The translations under genes were made by a program, and so were the position numbers. The notes beneath the pieces were generated by a model, which saw only the letters and a list, made by a program, of their open reading frames with translations, did no database searches and had not been told where the DNA came from. A stretch of 48,680 nucleotides of DNA from contig CANQYS010000007.1 of NCBI GenBank assembly GCA_947628115.1, positions 1 to 48,680 on the forward strand, read 5' to 3'. Below, piece by piece: positions 19,022 through 28,233 of this stretch. The stretch's first letter is position 1. Each line of letters opens with the position of its first letter. Origin of the DNA: an uncultured Clostridia bacterium. GTDB taxonomy: Bacteria; Bacillota; Clostridia; TANB77; CAG-508.

Positions 19022-20218
19022 TTATGGTTCTTCACCTAAAGTAATTTCTATTTTTTTAGTATCACCATTTCTATATATATCTAACGTAATTTTATCACCT
19101 ATATTTTTTTTCTCTTTTACTTCATTTAATTCTTTCATAGTGGTAACTTCAGTTCCATCAATAGCTGTAATTACATCGCCTCTTTGTAAGTCAGAAGAAG
19201 TAGCAGGGCCATTTGGTTGAATTTGTTCTACATATATGCCAACAGGTAAATCGTAACGCTTTGCAGTAATTTGATCTAAATCCATACCAGATATTCCAAT
19301 ATAAGGTCTTAAGACTTTACCATTTTTAATTAAATCATTATAAATATTTACTGTATCATTTATAGGAATTGCAAAACCCATTCCTTCAATTCCTGTACCA
19401 GAAAGTTTTAAAGTATTAATTCCAATAACTTTTCCTTCTGAATTAATTAATGCACCACCACTATTACCGGCATTTATTGCTGCATCTGTTTGGATTAAAT
19501 TAAAAGTATTTCCATCTTCGCTATCAACGGTTCTATTTACGGCGCTAACTATACCAGAAGTAACACTACTTTGCATACCTAATGGATTACCGATGGCCAT
19601 TGCAAATTCGCCTATTTTAACAGAAGAAGAATCTCCAAGTTCAGCAGGAGTTAAATTATCTTTTTCAATTTTTATAACTGCTAAATCTGTTTTTTCATCA
19701 GTACCAATTATTTTAGCTTCGTAAGGTGTTTCATCATTATATAAATAAACATATACTTTTGTTGCCTCTGATACTTCGTAATACGTAGAAGAATCAGAAG
19801 AGTTTATAATATGATTATTTGTTAGAATATAACCATCAGAGCTCATTATAATTCCTGAGCCCTTAGCTGATGCAAGTTGTGACATGCCTTGAAAGAAATT
19901 AGAAGTTACTGTATATTCAACTGTAATACCTACAATAGAAGGAAGTACTTTATTAGCAGCATAAATAGCAGTATCTGAGTATTGATTAAGAGAAACAAAA
20001 TCAACAGTTCCAGAATTTGATAATTCAGCTGAATTAGAATTTGTTGTTTCACTATCTTTTTCACTATTTCTTATATTAGGTAGACCAACATACAGACCCA
20101 AAACCAAAGATGCACCTAGTAATCCAGAAATAAAAGGAACAAAAATGTTAGATTTAAAATTACTTGATTTTGGAGAATCAGAATTAAACTTTTTGTAAAT
20201 ATCTTCATTTTCACTCAT
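19022..20218 (-). CDS. htrA: HtrA/DegP-type serine protease with PDZ domain
   Basis: A 398-residue protein. Residues 25-45 are a membrane anchor. The trypsin-like domain spans about 80-295 with the catalytic triad H136 (TNNHI), D178 (KTDLA) and S253 (AGNSGGAL). A PDZ domain follows at about 305-395 (RPYIGISG, GPATSSDLQRGDVITAIDG). It faces the cell exterior and degrades misfolded proteins. TTAGGAGG precedes the ATG. The 400 nt upstream hold a pilin-gene remnant. Confidence 0.94.
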   Translation of the reverse strand: MSENEDIYKKFNSDSPKSSNFKSNIFVPFISGLLGASLVLGLYVGLPNIRNSEKDSETTNSNSAELSNSGTVDFVSLNQYSDTAIYAANKVLPSIVGITVEYTVTSNFFQGMSQLASAKGSGIIMSSDGYILTNNHIINSSDSSTYYEVSEATKVYVYLYNDETPYEAKIIGTDEKTDLAVIKIEKDNLTPAELGDSSSVKIGEFAMAIGNPLGMQSSVTSGIVSAVNRTVDSEDGNTFNLIQTDAAINAGNSGGALINSEGKVIGINTLKLSGTGIEGMGFAIPINDTVNIYNDLIKNGKVLRPYIGISGMDLDQITAKRYDLPVGIYVEQIQPNGPATSSDLQRGDVITAIDGTEVTTMKELNEVKEKKNIGDKITLDIYRNGDTKKIEITLGEEP

Positions 20219-20344
20219 TTAAATTACCTCCTAAAAAATAAAATTCATAATATAATAATAACCCAAAACAATATAATCATACAATACTTAGCTTAAAAAA
20301 ATCTGAAAAATACATTTATTTTTTTAAGTTTAAGAAGTTTAATT

Positions 20345-20462
20345 TCTTAATCGAGTTAGAAAAGGATAGTTTAAGTATGGGTGACTTGAATAGTAAGAGT
20401 GATTTGTGTATTGATTGTAGTTTTGCAGATTGGATAACTGGAACGATTAAATATATAGAATA
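20345..20462 (+). pseudogene. 3' remnant of a pilin-like gene
   Basis: The frame ending at 20462 reads ELEKDSLSMGDL...CSFADWITGTIKYIE, parallel to the C terminus of the full pilin-like protein ending at 21788 (SELDTLCEGELG...LCDWLSGTFEHIS). The same terminator repeat follows both. No start or pilin N terminus is left, so this is a truncated earlier copy of the same cassette. Confidence 0.65.
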
Positions 20463-20485
20463 AGTTGAATTTGTATATTTTATAT

Positions 20486-20620
20486 AAAGCTAAAACATTA
20501 TTTTTTGAAAATGAATGCTCATTTGTCAAAAAATAATTGTTTTAGCTTTTAAACGTTTAATGAAAATTTAAAAATTTTCATTAAATCGACAAGGTTCGTA
20601 CAATATTCAAAGTAACATTC
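20486..20620. repeat. Pilin-flanking repeat, copy 1 (double hairpin)
   Basis: AAAGCTAAAACATTATTTTTTGA...TTGTTTTAGCTTT hairpin followed by AATGAAAATTT/AAATTTTCATT and TAAATCGACAAG. It is nearly identical to 21828-21960. It probably terminates transcription of each pilin cassette. Confidence 0.8.
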
Positions 20621-20739
20621 CGAAAAACAAAAATATATATTTATAAATAAACATAAAAAACATTAAAAAATAAAATAACATGTGATAATATTCTTTCATA
20701 GAAATAGAAAATAAACAAAAGAAGGAGAGGAAAAAACAC

Positions 20740-21788
20740 ATGTTAAAATTAAAAACAAAAGAACGTAAAAAAATTAATGCAAATGCTGTAGGGGCGGACG
20801 CGACTTTCCGCTCGCACTTCAAAGAACATACTAGAAAAACTCCTGAGGCAAACTCAAATCCAAATTCCAAAATCCAAACACTAACTTCTTACACCAAAGG
20901 AATTACACTAATAGCATTAATAATTACAATAATAGTAATGCTAATACTAGTAGCAGTAACAATAAACGTAGCATTAAATGGAGAATTATTTAAAAAAGCG
21001 GAAATAGCAAGGAGTAAAACACAGGAAGAAATAGAAAAGGAACAATTAATGGAAGTAGCAATAGCAGCATATGATCCAGATACTGGAGTCAATTTTAGCA
21101 ATATGAAAACACCAGATGGATTTACTAAAGAAAGTGATGGAAAATATACAAGTGAAAAAACAGGAAAAACCTACACTGTAGACAAAAAAACAGCAGAAAT
21201 AAATGAATACAATGGTCAAAGTAGTGACAATGTTACTGAAATACGTCTAGGAGATAAATGGACAGATGTGACTTTTAAGGATTTACCAAAAGAATTGCCA
21301 AGTGAAGAAGATGGTATGAAATGGATTGTTATAGCAAATGAACAAAAAGATGCACTTTGGCAAATCATGTTGACAGGTGATGATGGGATGGTCTTTGCTA
21401 ACAACGCACTTTCATTAATTTATGCTCCACAAATAGATTATGATGGTTCTCTTTCGGACTCGATGGATTGCATATATTTTTATGGACAATCTTTAGATCC
21501 TGAAATGCGGATTTGATAACTACTCTGAATATAAATCTTCAGGATGGTACTACAATACAACTTTTGGTATAGACGATTTCGAATGGCCAATTAGTGGAAC
21601 TGTTGTTGGTATTATTTCTAATAATAAGTTTGGTTTCGAAACCTGCGAAGGTAATCTAGGAGTATATTTAAGTGAATTAGATACATTGTGTGAGGGTGAA
21701 TTGCGGATATGAAGAGAGCTCAGAAGATATATCAATTACTGGTCAGCTTTGTGATTGGTTGTCTGGAACTTTTGAACATATTAGTTAA
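20740..21788 (+). CDS. Type IV pilin-like protein with long leader, two CGG +1 shifts
   Basis: About 348 residues after two restored shifts, at CGG 21508-21510 (codon 257) and 21704-21706 (residue 322). The joins read DPEMGFDNYSEY and GELGYEESSE. The prepilin motif KGITLIALIITIIVMLILVAVTI begins at residue 53, so the leader is unusually long, and its N-terminal part (KINANAVGADATFRSHF) is encoded by a GC-rich TGTAGGGG repeat. The C-terminal part is rich in Trp, Tyr and acidic residues. AAGGAGAGG precedes the ATG. The cassette is flanked by direct repeats and by partial copies of itself. The function is probably a surface pilin or pseudopilin, with substrate or role unknown. Confidence 0.72.
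20777..20816. repeat. GC-rich TGTAGGGG palindrome inside pilin leader
   Basis: Same family as 27351, 32786, 32837 and 32901: GCTGTAGGGGCGGACGCGAC...TCCGCTCGC. Here it is part of the reading frame. Confidence 0.7.
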
Positions 21789-21827
21789 TAGTAGATTAAA
21801 TTCGTGTATATAAAATTAATAATAATT

Positions 21828-21960
21828 AAAGCTAAAACATTATTTTTTAAAAATGAATGCTCATTTGTTAAAAAATAATTGTTTTAGCTTTTAATTGTTT
21901 AATGAAAATTTAAAAATTTTCATTAAATCGACAAGCTTCCTACAAAATTCAAACAAAAAC
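21828..21960. repeat. Pilin-flanking repeat, copy 2
   Basis: Near-identical to 20486-20620, including the second hairpin and TAAATCGACAAG. It marks the end of the complete pilin cassette. Confidence 0.8.
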
Positions 21961-21984
21961 CCCGAAAAACTAAAATAACTATAA

Positions 21985-22118
21985 ACAATGTAGGGATAAT
22001 ACGACTTTCTGCCTGCTCTTCAAAGAACATACTAAAAATACTCCTGAGGCAAACTCAAATCCAAATTCCAAAATCCAAACACTAACTTCTAACGCCAAAG
22101 GAATTACATTATTTAAAT
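21985..22118 (+). pseudogene. 5' remnant of a pilin-like gene
   Basis: The segment repeats the leader-coding part of the 20740 gene: the TGTAGGG palindrome, TTCAAAGAACATACTA, CTCCTGAGGCAAACTC and a CCAAAGGAATTACA block that encodes the prepilin cleavage region. It then ends after LFK with a TAA at 22116-22118. It lacks a good start and the pilin body. Confidence 0.7.
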
Positions 22119-22250
22119 AAAATGTCCGAAAGAATAAATTTTACTTTATAAAAATAAGTTTTCACTTCACAAAAATAAATTGCAATTGAATTTCTATTGA
22201 AATAATTTAATACATATATTATAATATAACCAATCTAAGGAGTTGAAAGT

Positions 22251-22688
22251 ATGAATTTAAATAAAGAAAATGGAATTACAATAGTAGCTTTAATAATTAC
22301 TGTAGTAATAATGTTAATATTAGTTGGAGTAGGAATTCATTTTGGTACAGATGCAATAAATAAAGCAAAACTTGAAGATATAAAAACAGACATGAGTTCA
22401 ATAAAAACAAAGGCAAAAATAATTACAGAAAAATATAATTTTAAAGATATAGAAAATTTAGTAGGAAACAAAATTACAGACGAAGAGGCAAAGAGTATAG
22501 GAGAAGAAAATAATGATAATTTACTTAAATGGAGCAGTGATGATTTAAATAATCAAGGATTATCAACAATAGAAGGAGATAAATATGCAGTAAAATATAA
22601 TTTAGAAGATCCAAATAAGTGTGAAATATATTATTTAGAAGGATATGAAGGAAAATATAGCTTATCAGAATTACAAGATATACAATAA
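22251..22688 (+). CDS. Short type IV pilin-like protein
   Basis: A 145-residue protein with a short leader ending NG and the hydrophobic pilin helix ITIVALIITVVIMLILVGVGIHF (8-30). The globular part is acidic and Asn-rich and ends ISTIEG...YYLEGYEGKYSLSEL-like. AAGGAG precedes the ATG. There is no CGG. It is probably a minor pilin or pseudopilin, as no secretion ATPase or prepilin peptidase lies nearby. Confidence 0.72.
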   Translation: MNLNKENGITIVALIITVVIMLILVGVGIHFGTDAINKAKLEDIKTDMSSIKTKAKIITEKYNFKDIENLVGNKITDEEAKSIGEENNDNLLKWSSDDLNNQGLSTIEGDKYAVKYNLEDPNKCEIYYLEGYEGKYSLSELQDIQ

Positions 22689-22733
22689 ATATTTTCCATA
22701 TTAAAGTGTTAATGGTTATTATAAGAGGATAAG

Positions 22734-23360
22734 ATGAAAGAAAAAGAAATAGAAAGATTGAATAGACTTAAAGAATTTGAAAAAAAGTTATATGATGACA
22801 AAATAAAATATATAGCAGGGATTGATGAAGCAGGACGAGGCCCATTGGCTGGTCCTGTTGTTGTTGCTTGTGCTATAATGAAACCAGAATCATTTATAGA
22901 ATATGTAAATGACTCTAAAAAAGTTTCTGAAACAAAAAGGGAAATATTATATGATAAAATAACTAGTGAAGCAATAGATTGGAGTACAGGAATTGTATGG
23001 CAAGACGAAATAGACAAAATAAATATTTTAAATGCAACTAAAAAAGCTTTAACAATGGCAATAGATAATCTAAAAATAAAACCTGATAAAATATTAGTAG
23101 ATGCATTGGATAAAATAGAAACAAGAGGAATTCCTTATATATCAGTTATAAAAGGGGATGCAAAAATATACAGTATTTCAGCAGCGTCAATTATTGCAAA
23201 AGTAACAAGAGATAGAATAATGAGAGAATACGATGAAGTATATCCTGAATATGGATTTGCGACACATAAAGGATATGGAACAGCAAAACATATACAAGCA
23301 ATAAAAGAAAATGGAATATGTAATTTACATAGAAAAACTTTTACAAAAAATTTTACTTAA
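22734..23360 (+). CDS. rnhB: Ribonuclease HII
   Basis: A 208-residue enzyme removing ribonucleotides from RNA-DNA hybrids. Catalytic residues fit D31, E32 (GIDEAGRGPLAGPV), D123 (ILVDALD) and D160 (IIAKVTRDR). The conserved C-terminal YGFATHKGYGT is present. AAGAGGATAAG lies upstream. It is a complete protein of ordinary length. Confidence 0.95.
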   Translation: MKEKEIERLNRLKEFEKKLYDDKIKYIAGIDEAGRGPLAGPVVVACAIMKPESFIEYVNDSKKVSETKREILYDKITSEAIDWSTGIVWQDEIDKINILNATKKALTMAIDNLKIKPDKILVDALDKIETRGIPYISVIKGDAKIYSISAASIIAKVTRDRIMREYDEVYPEYGFATHKGYGTAKHIQAIKENGICNLHRKTFTKNFT

Positions 23361-23540
23361 AAAGATGTACCCCCCTCGATCTATGAGGAAAGTTCGTGTA
23401 CCACGGGGCGTCCCGTAAACCTTGTGAAACATACATTAATATACGAAAAACATAAAACTGTGCAATAATAAAAACAATGGCAAAAATTGTAGAGTTTACT
23501 TTGAAGATAAACATAATTATAAAAATAGGAGGTATAATTT

Positions 23541-24844
23541 ATGAACATTCAGGAAATTATTTCTAAAAAAAGAGATGGGTTAGTATTAACAAGGGAAGAA
23601 ATTTCATATTTTGTGAAAGAGTACACTAAAGGAAATATAACAGATTATCAAGCAGCAGCATTAATTATGGCTATATATATAAGAGGATTAAATAAAGAGG
23701 AAACAACTAATTTAACATTGGAAATGGCTAGTTCTGGTGAAATACTAGATTTATTTGAAATTTCAGATAATGTTATAGATAAACATTCAACAGGTGGAGT
23801 TGGAGACAAAATTACTATAATTCTTATGCCTATAATTGCATCATTAGGAATACCCGTAGCAAAAATGTCGGGTAGAGGACTTCGGATTTACGGGAGGAAC
23901 AGCAGATAAATTAGAATCCATTCCAGGATATAAAACAAATATTCCAATAGAAACATTTATACAAAATGTTAAAAATATAGGGATAAGTCTTATAACCCAA
24001 ACAGGAAACTTAGCACCAGCAGATAAAAAAATATATGCATTGAGGGACACTATAAGTTGTACAGATAGCATTCCCCTTATTGCTTCTAGTATTATGAGTA
24101 AAAAAATAGCATCTGGTGCAAATAAAATAGTTTTAGATGTAACATGTGGAAGCGGAGCATTTATGAAAACAAAAAATGAAGCAGAAAAGTTATCTAATAC
24201 TATGAAGGAAATTGGAAATTTAGCAGAAAGGGAAACAGTATGTATAATTACTAATATGGATGAACCAGTAGGTTATGCAATAGGAAATAGTCTGGAAATT
24301 ATAGAAACAGTAGAATGCTTAAAAGGAAATATTCCAGAAGATATAAAGGAAATAATTACAACAATAGGAAGTTATATAATAAAACTTGCGGGGAAAGGGG
24401 ATAATCTGGAAGAAAACAAAATAAAAATTTTAGAAAATGTAAAAAATGGTAAAGCATATAATAAATTTTTAGAACTAGTACAAAATCAAAATGGAGATAT
24501 AGAGTATATAAAAAATACAGATAAATTTGAAAAGGCGAAATATATATTACCAGTAATTTGTGAAGAAGAAGGATATATATATAAACTAAATGCAGAAAAA
24601 GTGCGGAAAAATATCTGTAAATTTAGGTGCAGGAAGATTGAAAAAAGAAGATAATATTGATAAAGCAGTAGGAATTGTATTAAATAAAAAAATTTCAGAT
24701 AAAGTAAAAAAAGGAGATATATTAGCATTTATATATGCAAATGATGAACAAAAAGGAAATGAAGCAGTAGAAGATTTAAAAGAAATTTATGAAATTTCCA
24801 AAGAACCTGTAAAAAAACAAGAAACAATACTAGAAATTATATAA
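23541..24844 (+). CDS. pdp: Pyrimidine-nucleoside (thymidine) phosphorylase, two CGG +1 shifts
   Basis: It becomes 433 residues, the exact usual length, when two in-frame CGG triplets are each read with one base skipped: 23883-23885 (codon 115) and 24604-24606 (residue 355). The first join gives [21 protein letters not shown] and the second [15 protein letters not shown], both strictly conserved in this family. Phosphate/nucleoside motifs include [11 protein letters not shown] near 80 and [25 protein letters not shown]. The enzyme splits thymidine or uridine with phosphate into the base and a sugar 1-phosphate. AGGAGG precedes the ATG. Read without shifts it would give three useless fragments. 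Confidence 0.94.
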
Positions 24845-24947
24845 ATTGTAGTTTTATTTATTTTTTAGAAAATAGAAAATAAAAATATACAGAAAGGAGT
24901 ATCTTATTGATGTATTTATATTATTAATACATAATAAAAGACAAAAT

Positions 24948-25490
24948 ATGTATCAATCGTGGGAAGAATTAGAAAATGAATGTAAAAAATGTACTAAATG
25001 TAAACTTAGTAATAATAGAAACAGTGTAGTAATAGGGACAGGAAATAAAAATGCAAAAATAATGTTTGTAGGTGAAGGCCCAGGAGCAGACGAGGATATG
25101 CAAGGAATTCCATTTGTAGGTAAAGCAGGAAAACTAATGGATAAGGCATTTGAAGGAGTGGGGATAAAAAGGGAAGAAGTATACATAGCTAATATAGTAA
25201 AATGCAGACCTCCAAATAACAGAAATCCTGAATATGAAGAAGCAGAGGCTTGCATGGAATATTTAGAAAGTCAAATAAAATTAATAAATCCTGAAATAAT
25301 AGTATTATTGGGAAACGTTGCTTTGAAAAACATATTAGGAAAAGAATATGGAATAACAAGTAGTAGAGGTAAATGGTTCGAAAAAGATGGAATAAAACAT
25401 TTGCCAACATTTCATCCAGCAGCATTATTAAGAGATGAAACGAAAAAAATAGATTTTTGGAATGATTTAAAAAAATTGCAGTTTGTGTAA
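24948..25490 (+). CDS. Uracil-DNA glycosylase, family 4 (Fe-S type)
   Basis: A 180-residue protein. Four cluster cysteines fit C15, C18, C86 and C102. Motif A is GEGPGADED (42-50) and motif B HPAALLR near the C terminus. It excises uracil from DNA. The last codons (LQFV, stop) come from the left inverted repeat of a mobile-like element at 25474-25582, so the insertion set the present C terminus. Confidence 0.93.
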   Translation: MYQSWEELENECKKCTKCKLSNNRNSVVIGTGNKNAKIMFVGEGPGADEDMQGIPFVGKAGKLMDKAFEGVGIKREEVYIANIVKCRPPNNRNPEYEEAEACMEYLESQIKLINPEIIVLLGNVALKNILGKEYGITSSRGKWFEKDGIKHLPTFHPAALLRDETKKIDFWNDLKKLQFV

Positions 25491-25582
25491 GGGGAATTCT
25501 AGGGACTGTCCCTAAAAATCACCAATTTTGGGGATTTTTGGGACTGTCCTGAATTCACCTGAAACACACAAACTACAATTTA
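25474..25582. repeat. Terminal-inverted-repeat element (MITE-like)
   Basis: AATTGCAGTTTGTGTAAG at the left and CACACAAACTACAATTTAT at the right surround a palindrome with GGGACTGTCCC, AAAAATCaCC and GGGATTTTT blocks. It is the same element as at 28093-28205 and 32736-33056 but inverted internally. Confidence 0.88.
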
Positions 25583-25590
25583 TTTAAGTC

Positions 25591-26712
25591 TTATATATTA
25601 TTAATATCTTGTTCTTTAGAGACATTAAATCCAACAAGTTTTTTTATTTTACGTATAAATCTATTAACAAAATAAAATATATTTTTAGTATTATCAACAA
25701 GAATAAGACTAGTATTAATATTTTCAAATAAATTTATTTCACCATATTTCTCTATGTATATCTTTTTCTCTTCAATTGCATTCATCATTTTACAATAAAA
25801 GTCATTATAAAAAGTATAATTATCAGAATATCCGATAAGATTTTTAAAATTATACAGTTTTTTATTAAAATTTTTTACATCATCAATATTTCTTATATTA
25901 TTAAATTCACTTTTGAAACATTTTTCAATAATTAAATTTTGTGTTTTAAAGAATAAAGACATTATCTCTTCTTTATTTTTATTTATAAGTTTGTTTAGTA
26001 ATTTTATAGAATTAATTTTATCAGCATATTGCAAGTCTAAGGAATAATAATTTAAATCAGATTCTAATGCAAGTAACTTATCTAGATTTTTAACTATAGT
26101 ATTATAAGTATGTTTATCTGATTTTACTATAAAAGTATTTTTAAATATATCATTACTATTTAATGTACTATCAAATAAAGGATAAGTTCCAGTAAAGTAA
26201 GCTATTTGTTCAACTAGAGTACATTCTAAAGGATAGTAATTTGGACTTATTGAATTAATTGTAATGCCATAATATGTTTCAGTAGTAGTATTAGAAAGAT
26301 TAGCTTCAGAAGCCATGAGCTGAACAGAAGCTTCATTTAAACCAAGTCCTGAATCAGATATTGAATTATAAAATCCCATCTTTGAATTACTTGAAACACG
26401 AGATGACTGTATAAAATGTATACATTCATGTACTGCAAGTTTAGACATCTCTTGAATATCAAATATTTCATTAAAATAAATTGAGTTATTTTTATAAAAA
26501 TATTTTGCACCAGAAGTATCTTCAGGCATTTTGGCAATATACATAGAAAGTCTAGAAAGCGACTCAAATAACTCACTTCTATTTAAGTTATGTTCTGGAA
26601 AAGCGAGACATAGTTTACTTGCAACATTTATTGCTATAGTATTTACTTTTAGGGTATCTAATTTTTCTATAATTTCAATACCTTCTTTTTTTAATTTAGA
26701 ATTAGTGCTCAA
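25591..26712 (-). CDS. Unknown protein with HExxH zinc-peptidase-like motif
   Basis: A 373-residue protein, not recognised as a named family. HECIH at 95-99 within KLAVHECIHFIQ is an HExxH-type zinc motif, and LNEASVQLMASE about 30 residues later could supply the third ligand (E). The rest is helical, with a basic C-terminal stretch (NRFIRKIKKL). There is no clear signal peptide or membrane span. A short intergenic region with no obvious partner lies upstream. Peptidase activity is inference from the motif only. Confidence 0.6.
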   Translation of the reverse strand: MSTNSKLKKEGIEIIEKLDTLKVNTIAINVASKLCLAFPEHNLNRSELFESLSRLSMYIAKMPEDTSGAKYFYKNNSIYFNEIFDIQEMSKLAVHECIHFIQSSRVSSNSKMGFYNSISDSGLGLNEASVQLMASEANLSNTTTETYYGITINSISPNYYPLECTLVEQIAYFTGTYPLFDSTLNSNDIFKNTFIVKSDKHTYNTIVKNLDKLLALESDLNYYSLDLQYADKINSIKLLNKLINKNKEEIMSLFFKTQNLIIEKCFKSEFNNIRNIDDVKNFNKKLYNFKNLIGYSDNYTFYNDFYCKMMNAIEEKKIYIEKYGEINLFENINTSLILVDNTKNIFYFVNRFIRKIKKLVGFNVSKEQDINNI

Positions 26713-26831
26713 TCTATATTACTCCTTTTAAATCTTTTGTACACAAATATTATATAATATAAACGATAAAAAAATATTTCATATATATTAAACTTACATT
26801 ACATTTTAATTACATATGGTAAGTTCATTTC

Positions 26832-26860
26832 TTTACAATTTATGTTGATTATGATATAAT
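26832..26860 (+). promoter_or_regulatory. Promoter with downstream inverted repeat
   Basis: TTTACA (26832-26837), 17-nt spacer, TATAAT (26855-26860). Ten nt further on is ACCAAA-TGT-TTTGGT (26870-26884), a possible operator or 5' hairpin for the small gene at 26945. Confidence 0.8.
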
Positions 26861-26944
26861 ATAATAAGTACCAAATGTTTTGGTATAATTCGCAATAGAG
26901 GGAATGCCATATCTTTCTATTGTAGAAATATAGGAGGTAAAAGT

Positions 26945-27241
26945 ATGGCAGTATCAAAAGAAAGAAATTCAGTGGCAAAGCTTTTAGACGAAGCAATTAA
27001 TCCGATTGCCGAAGATATTTTCCGGGAGTGGGGACTAAGCTTCGAAGAAATTCAAAAGAAAGGACTTGAACCCAAATTTGACCATGAACTCATTAAAAGA
27101 ATATATGAAAGCGATATGGCAAGATTATATTTTTATAAGTATATGACATATGCTTCAGAAAATTATGGGAAAATTTGGGATGAATTCACCAAGGAGCAAC
27201 AAGAAATAATTGCTCTTAAAGAATCAAAAATTTTTTGGTGA
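26945..27241 (+). CDS. Small protein of unknown function; contains in-frame CGG read as Arg
   Basis: A 98-residue helical, charged protein not recognised as a family. It has a good promoter and a TAGGAGG site. The first 55 codons are richer in G and C than neighbours. Codon 27 (27023-27025) is CGG followed by G (IFREWGLS), and the frame continues past it. A +1 skip there would hit a stop four codons later. It is therefore an exception to the CGG-shift pattern. It ends in TGA. Probably acquired, though this is inference. Confidence 0.62.
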   Translation: MAVSKERNSVAKLLDEAINPIAEDIFREWGLSFEEIQKKGLEPKFDHELIKRIYESDMARLYFYKYMTYASENYGKIWDEFTKEQQEIIALKESKIFW

Positions 27242-27350
27242 CTGTGACTGTTTTTTTATCTCAAATAGGCTTCTCAAATGGAAGCCTAAATCTATTTATG
27301 AAACTTTTAGTAGACAATGGGACGGAGATTTTGTCTAGCAAAAAATTATT

Positions 27351-27391
27351 GCAAACACTGTAGGGGTCGTACCATTGGACGACCCGCAAAC
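27351..27391. repeat. GC-rich TGTAGGGG palindrome
   Basis: GCAAACACTGTAGGGGTCGT...ACGACCCGCAAAC. It is a free-standing copy of the family, with the GGGTCGT/ACGACCC stem intact. Confidence 0.8.
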
Positions 27392-27436
27392 AGAAAAAAT
27401 AATAAAAATCTATTTCAAATGTTATAGGAATGTAAT

Positions 27437-27967
27437 CTATGAAACTTTTTGCAATGTTAATTTTTTTGATTTCCTATTTTTGTATAACTCGTATTTATTC
27501 ATACTTTCTAATAAAAGTTTTTCATATGCTGCAGAATTTGGTCTATGCTTTATTTTACAAAATGCCTGTATAATTGTAGTGTTTATTATTTCTCTATTAA
27601 ATCTAACTATATCCGGATTTATTATTATTTTATTTTTAGTACATTTATAAAATTCGTTATCTAATCTTTTGATTGAGTAATCCTCTGGTGCGAATTTTAA
27701 AATATGCCTTGCAACTTCCATTGCATATTCAATTTCTGTTTGGGCTATTGTATTATATAGTTTTTGGATAGACATATTTATTATATCTATATTTTCAGTA
27801 TTTTTATATTTTTTTGGTAAATAGAGGTCTATTTCTGTTTCTTTTTTATTTAATTCGACAATAGGTGTATTTGTAAATTTAATATTTAATTTTAAACTGT
27901 TTCCTAAAACACTTACTGTTAAATAAGTTTGATTATTAGCTTTAGTTTTAAATTTTAATACGCCCAT
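27437..27967 (-). CDS. YgjP/DUF45-like metallopeptidase homologue, probably catalytically dead
   Basis: A 176-residue protein. The C-terminal half resembles the YgjP-like (DUF45) peptidase core: ARHILKFAPEDYSIKRL, NKIIINPDIVRFNREII, then the site where the family has HELCHLK. Here the stretch reads QAFCKIKHRPNSAAY, so the first His and Glu of HExxH are replaced and zinc catalysis is unlikely. The N-terminal half has beta-strand-like segments. The ATG has a GGAGG site upstream. Its role is unknown, possibly a structural or regulatory relic. Confidence 0.6.
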   Translation of the reverse strand: MGVLKFKTKANNQTYLTVSVLGNSLKLNIKFTNTPIVELNKKETEIDLYLPKKYKNTENIDIINMSIQKLYNTIAQTEIEYAMEVARHILKFAPEDYSIKRLDNEFYKCTKNKIIINPDIVRFNREIINTTIIQAFCKIKHRPNSAAYEKLLLESMNKYELYKNRKSKKLTLQKVS

Positions 27968-28092
27968 AAATTACCTCCACAATACAAAAAAATGTTCGTC
28001 TTTAGTGTAATTATTTTATATTTTAAAAATAAAAAAGTCAATAGGTTATTATATAAATATTGAAAAAATTTTTTATTACTGGTAAAATTAAA

Positions 28093-28205
28093 TAAATTGT
28101 AGTTTGTTTGGTGTTCGGTGAATTCAGGACAGTCCCAAAAATCCCCCAAATTGGTGATTTTTAAGGGACAGTCCCTAGAATTCCCCGAACACAAACTACA
28201 ATTTA
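28093..28205. repeat. Terminal-inverted-repeat element (MITE-like, complete)
   Basis: TAAATTGTAGTTTGTTTGG... and ...CACAAACTACAATTTATA flank a near-perfect palindrome with GAATTCAGGACAGTCCCAAA and TTTAAGGGACAGTCCCTAGA blocks. It is about 113 nt with no coding capacity. Confidence 0.9.
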
Positions 28206-28233
28206 TAAATAAGAAATAGGAGGAAAATATTAA

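Noticed and set aside
24040-24654. Separate genes for the middle and end parts of pyrimidine-nucleoside phosphorylase
   Set aside because: The fragments have no start signals and join exactly into one 433-residue family member when the two CGG sites are read with a +1 shift.
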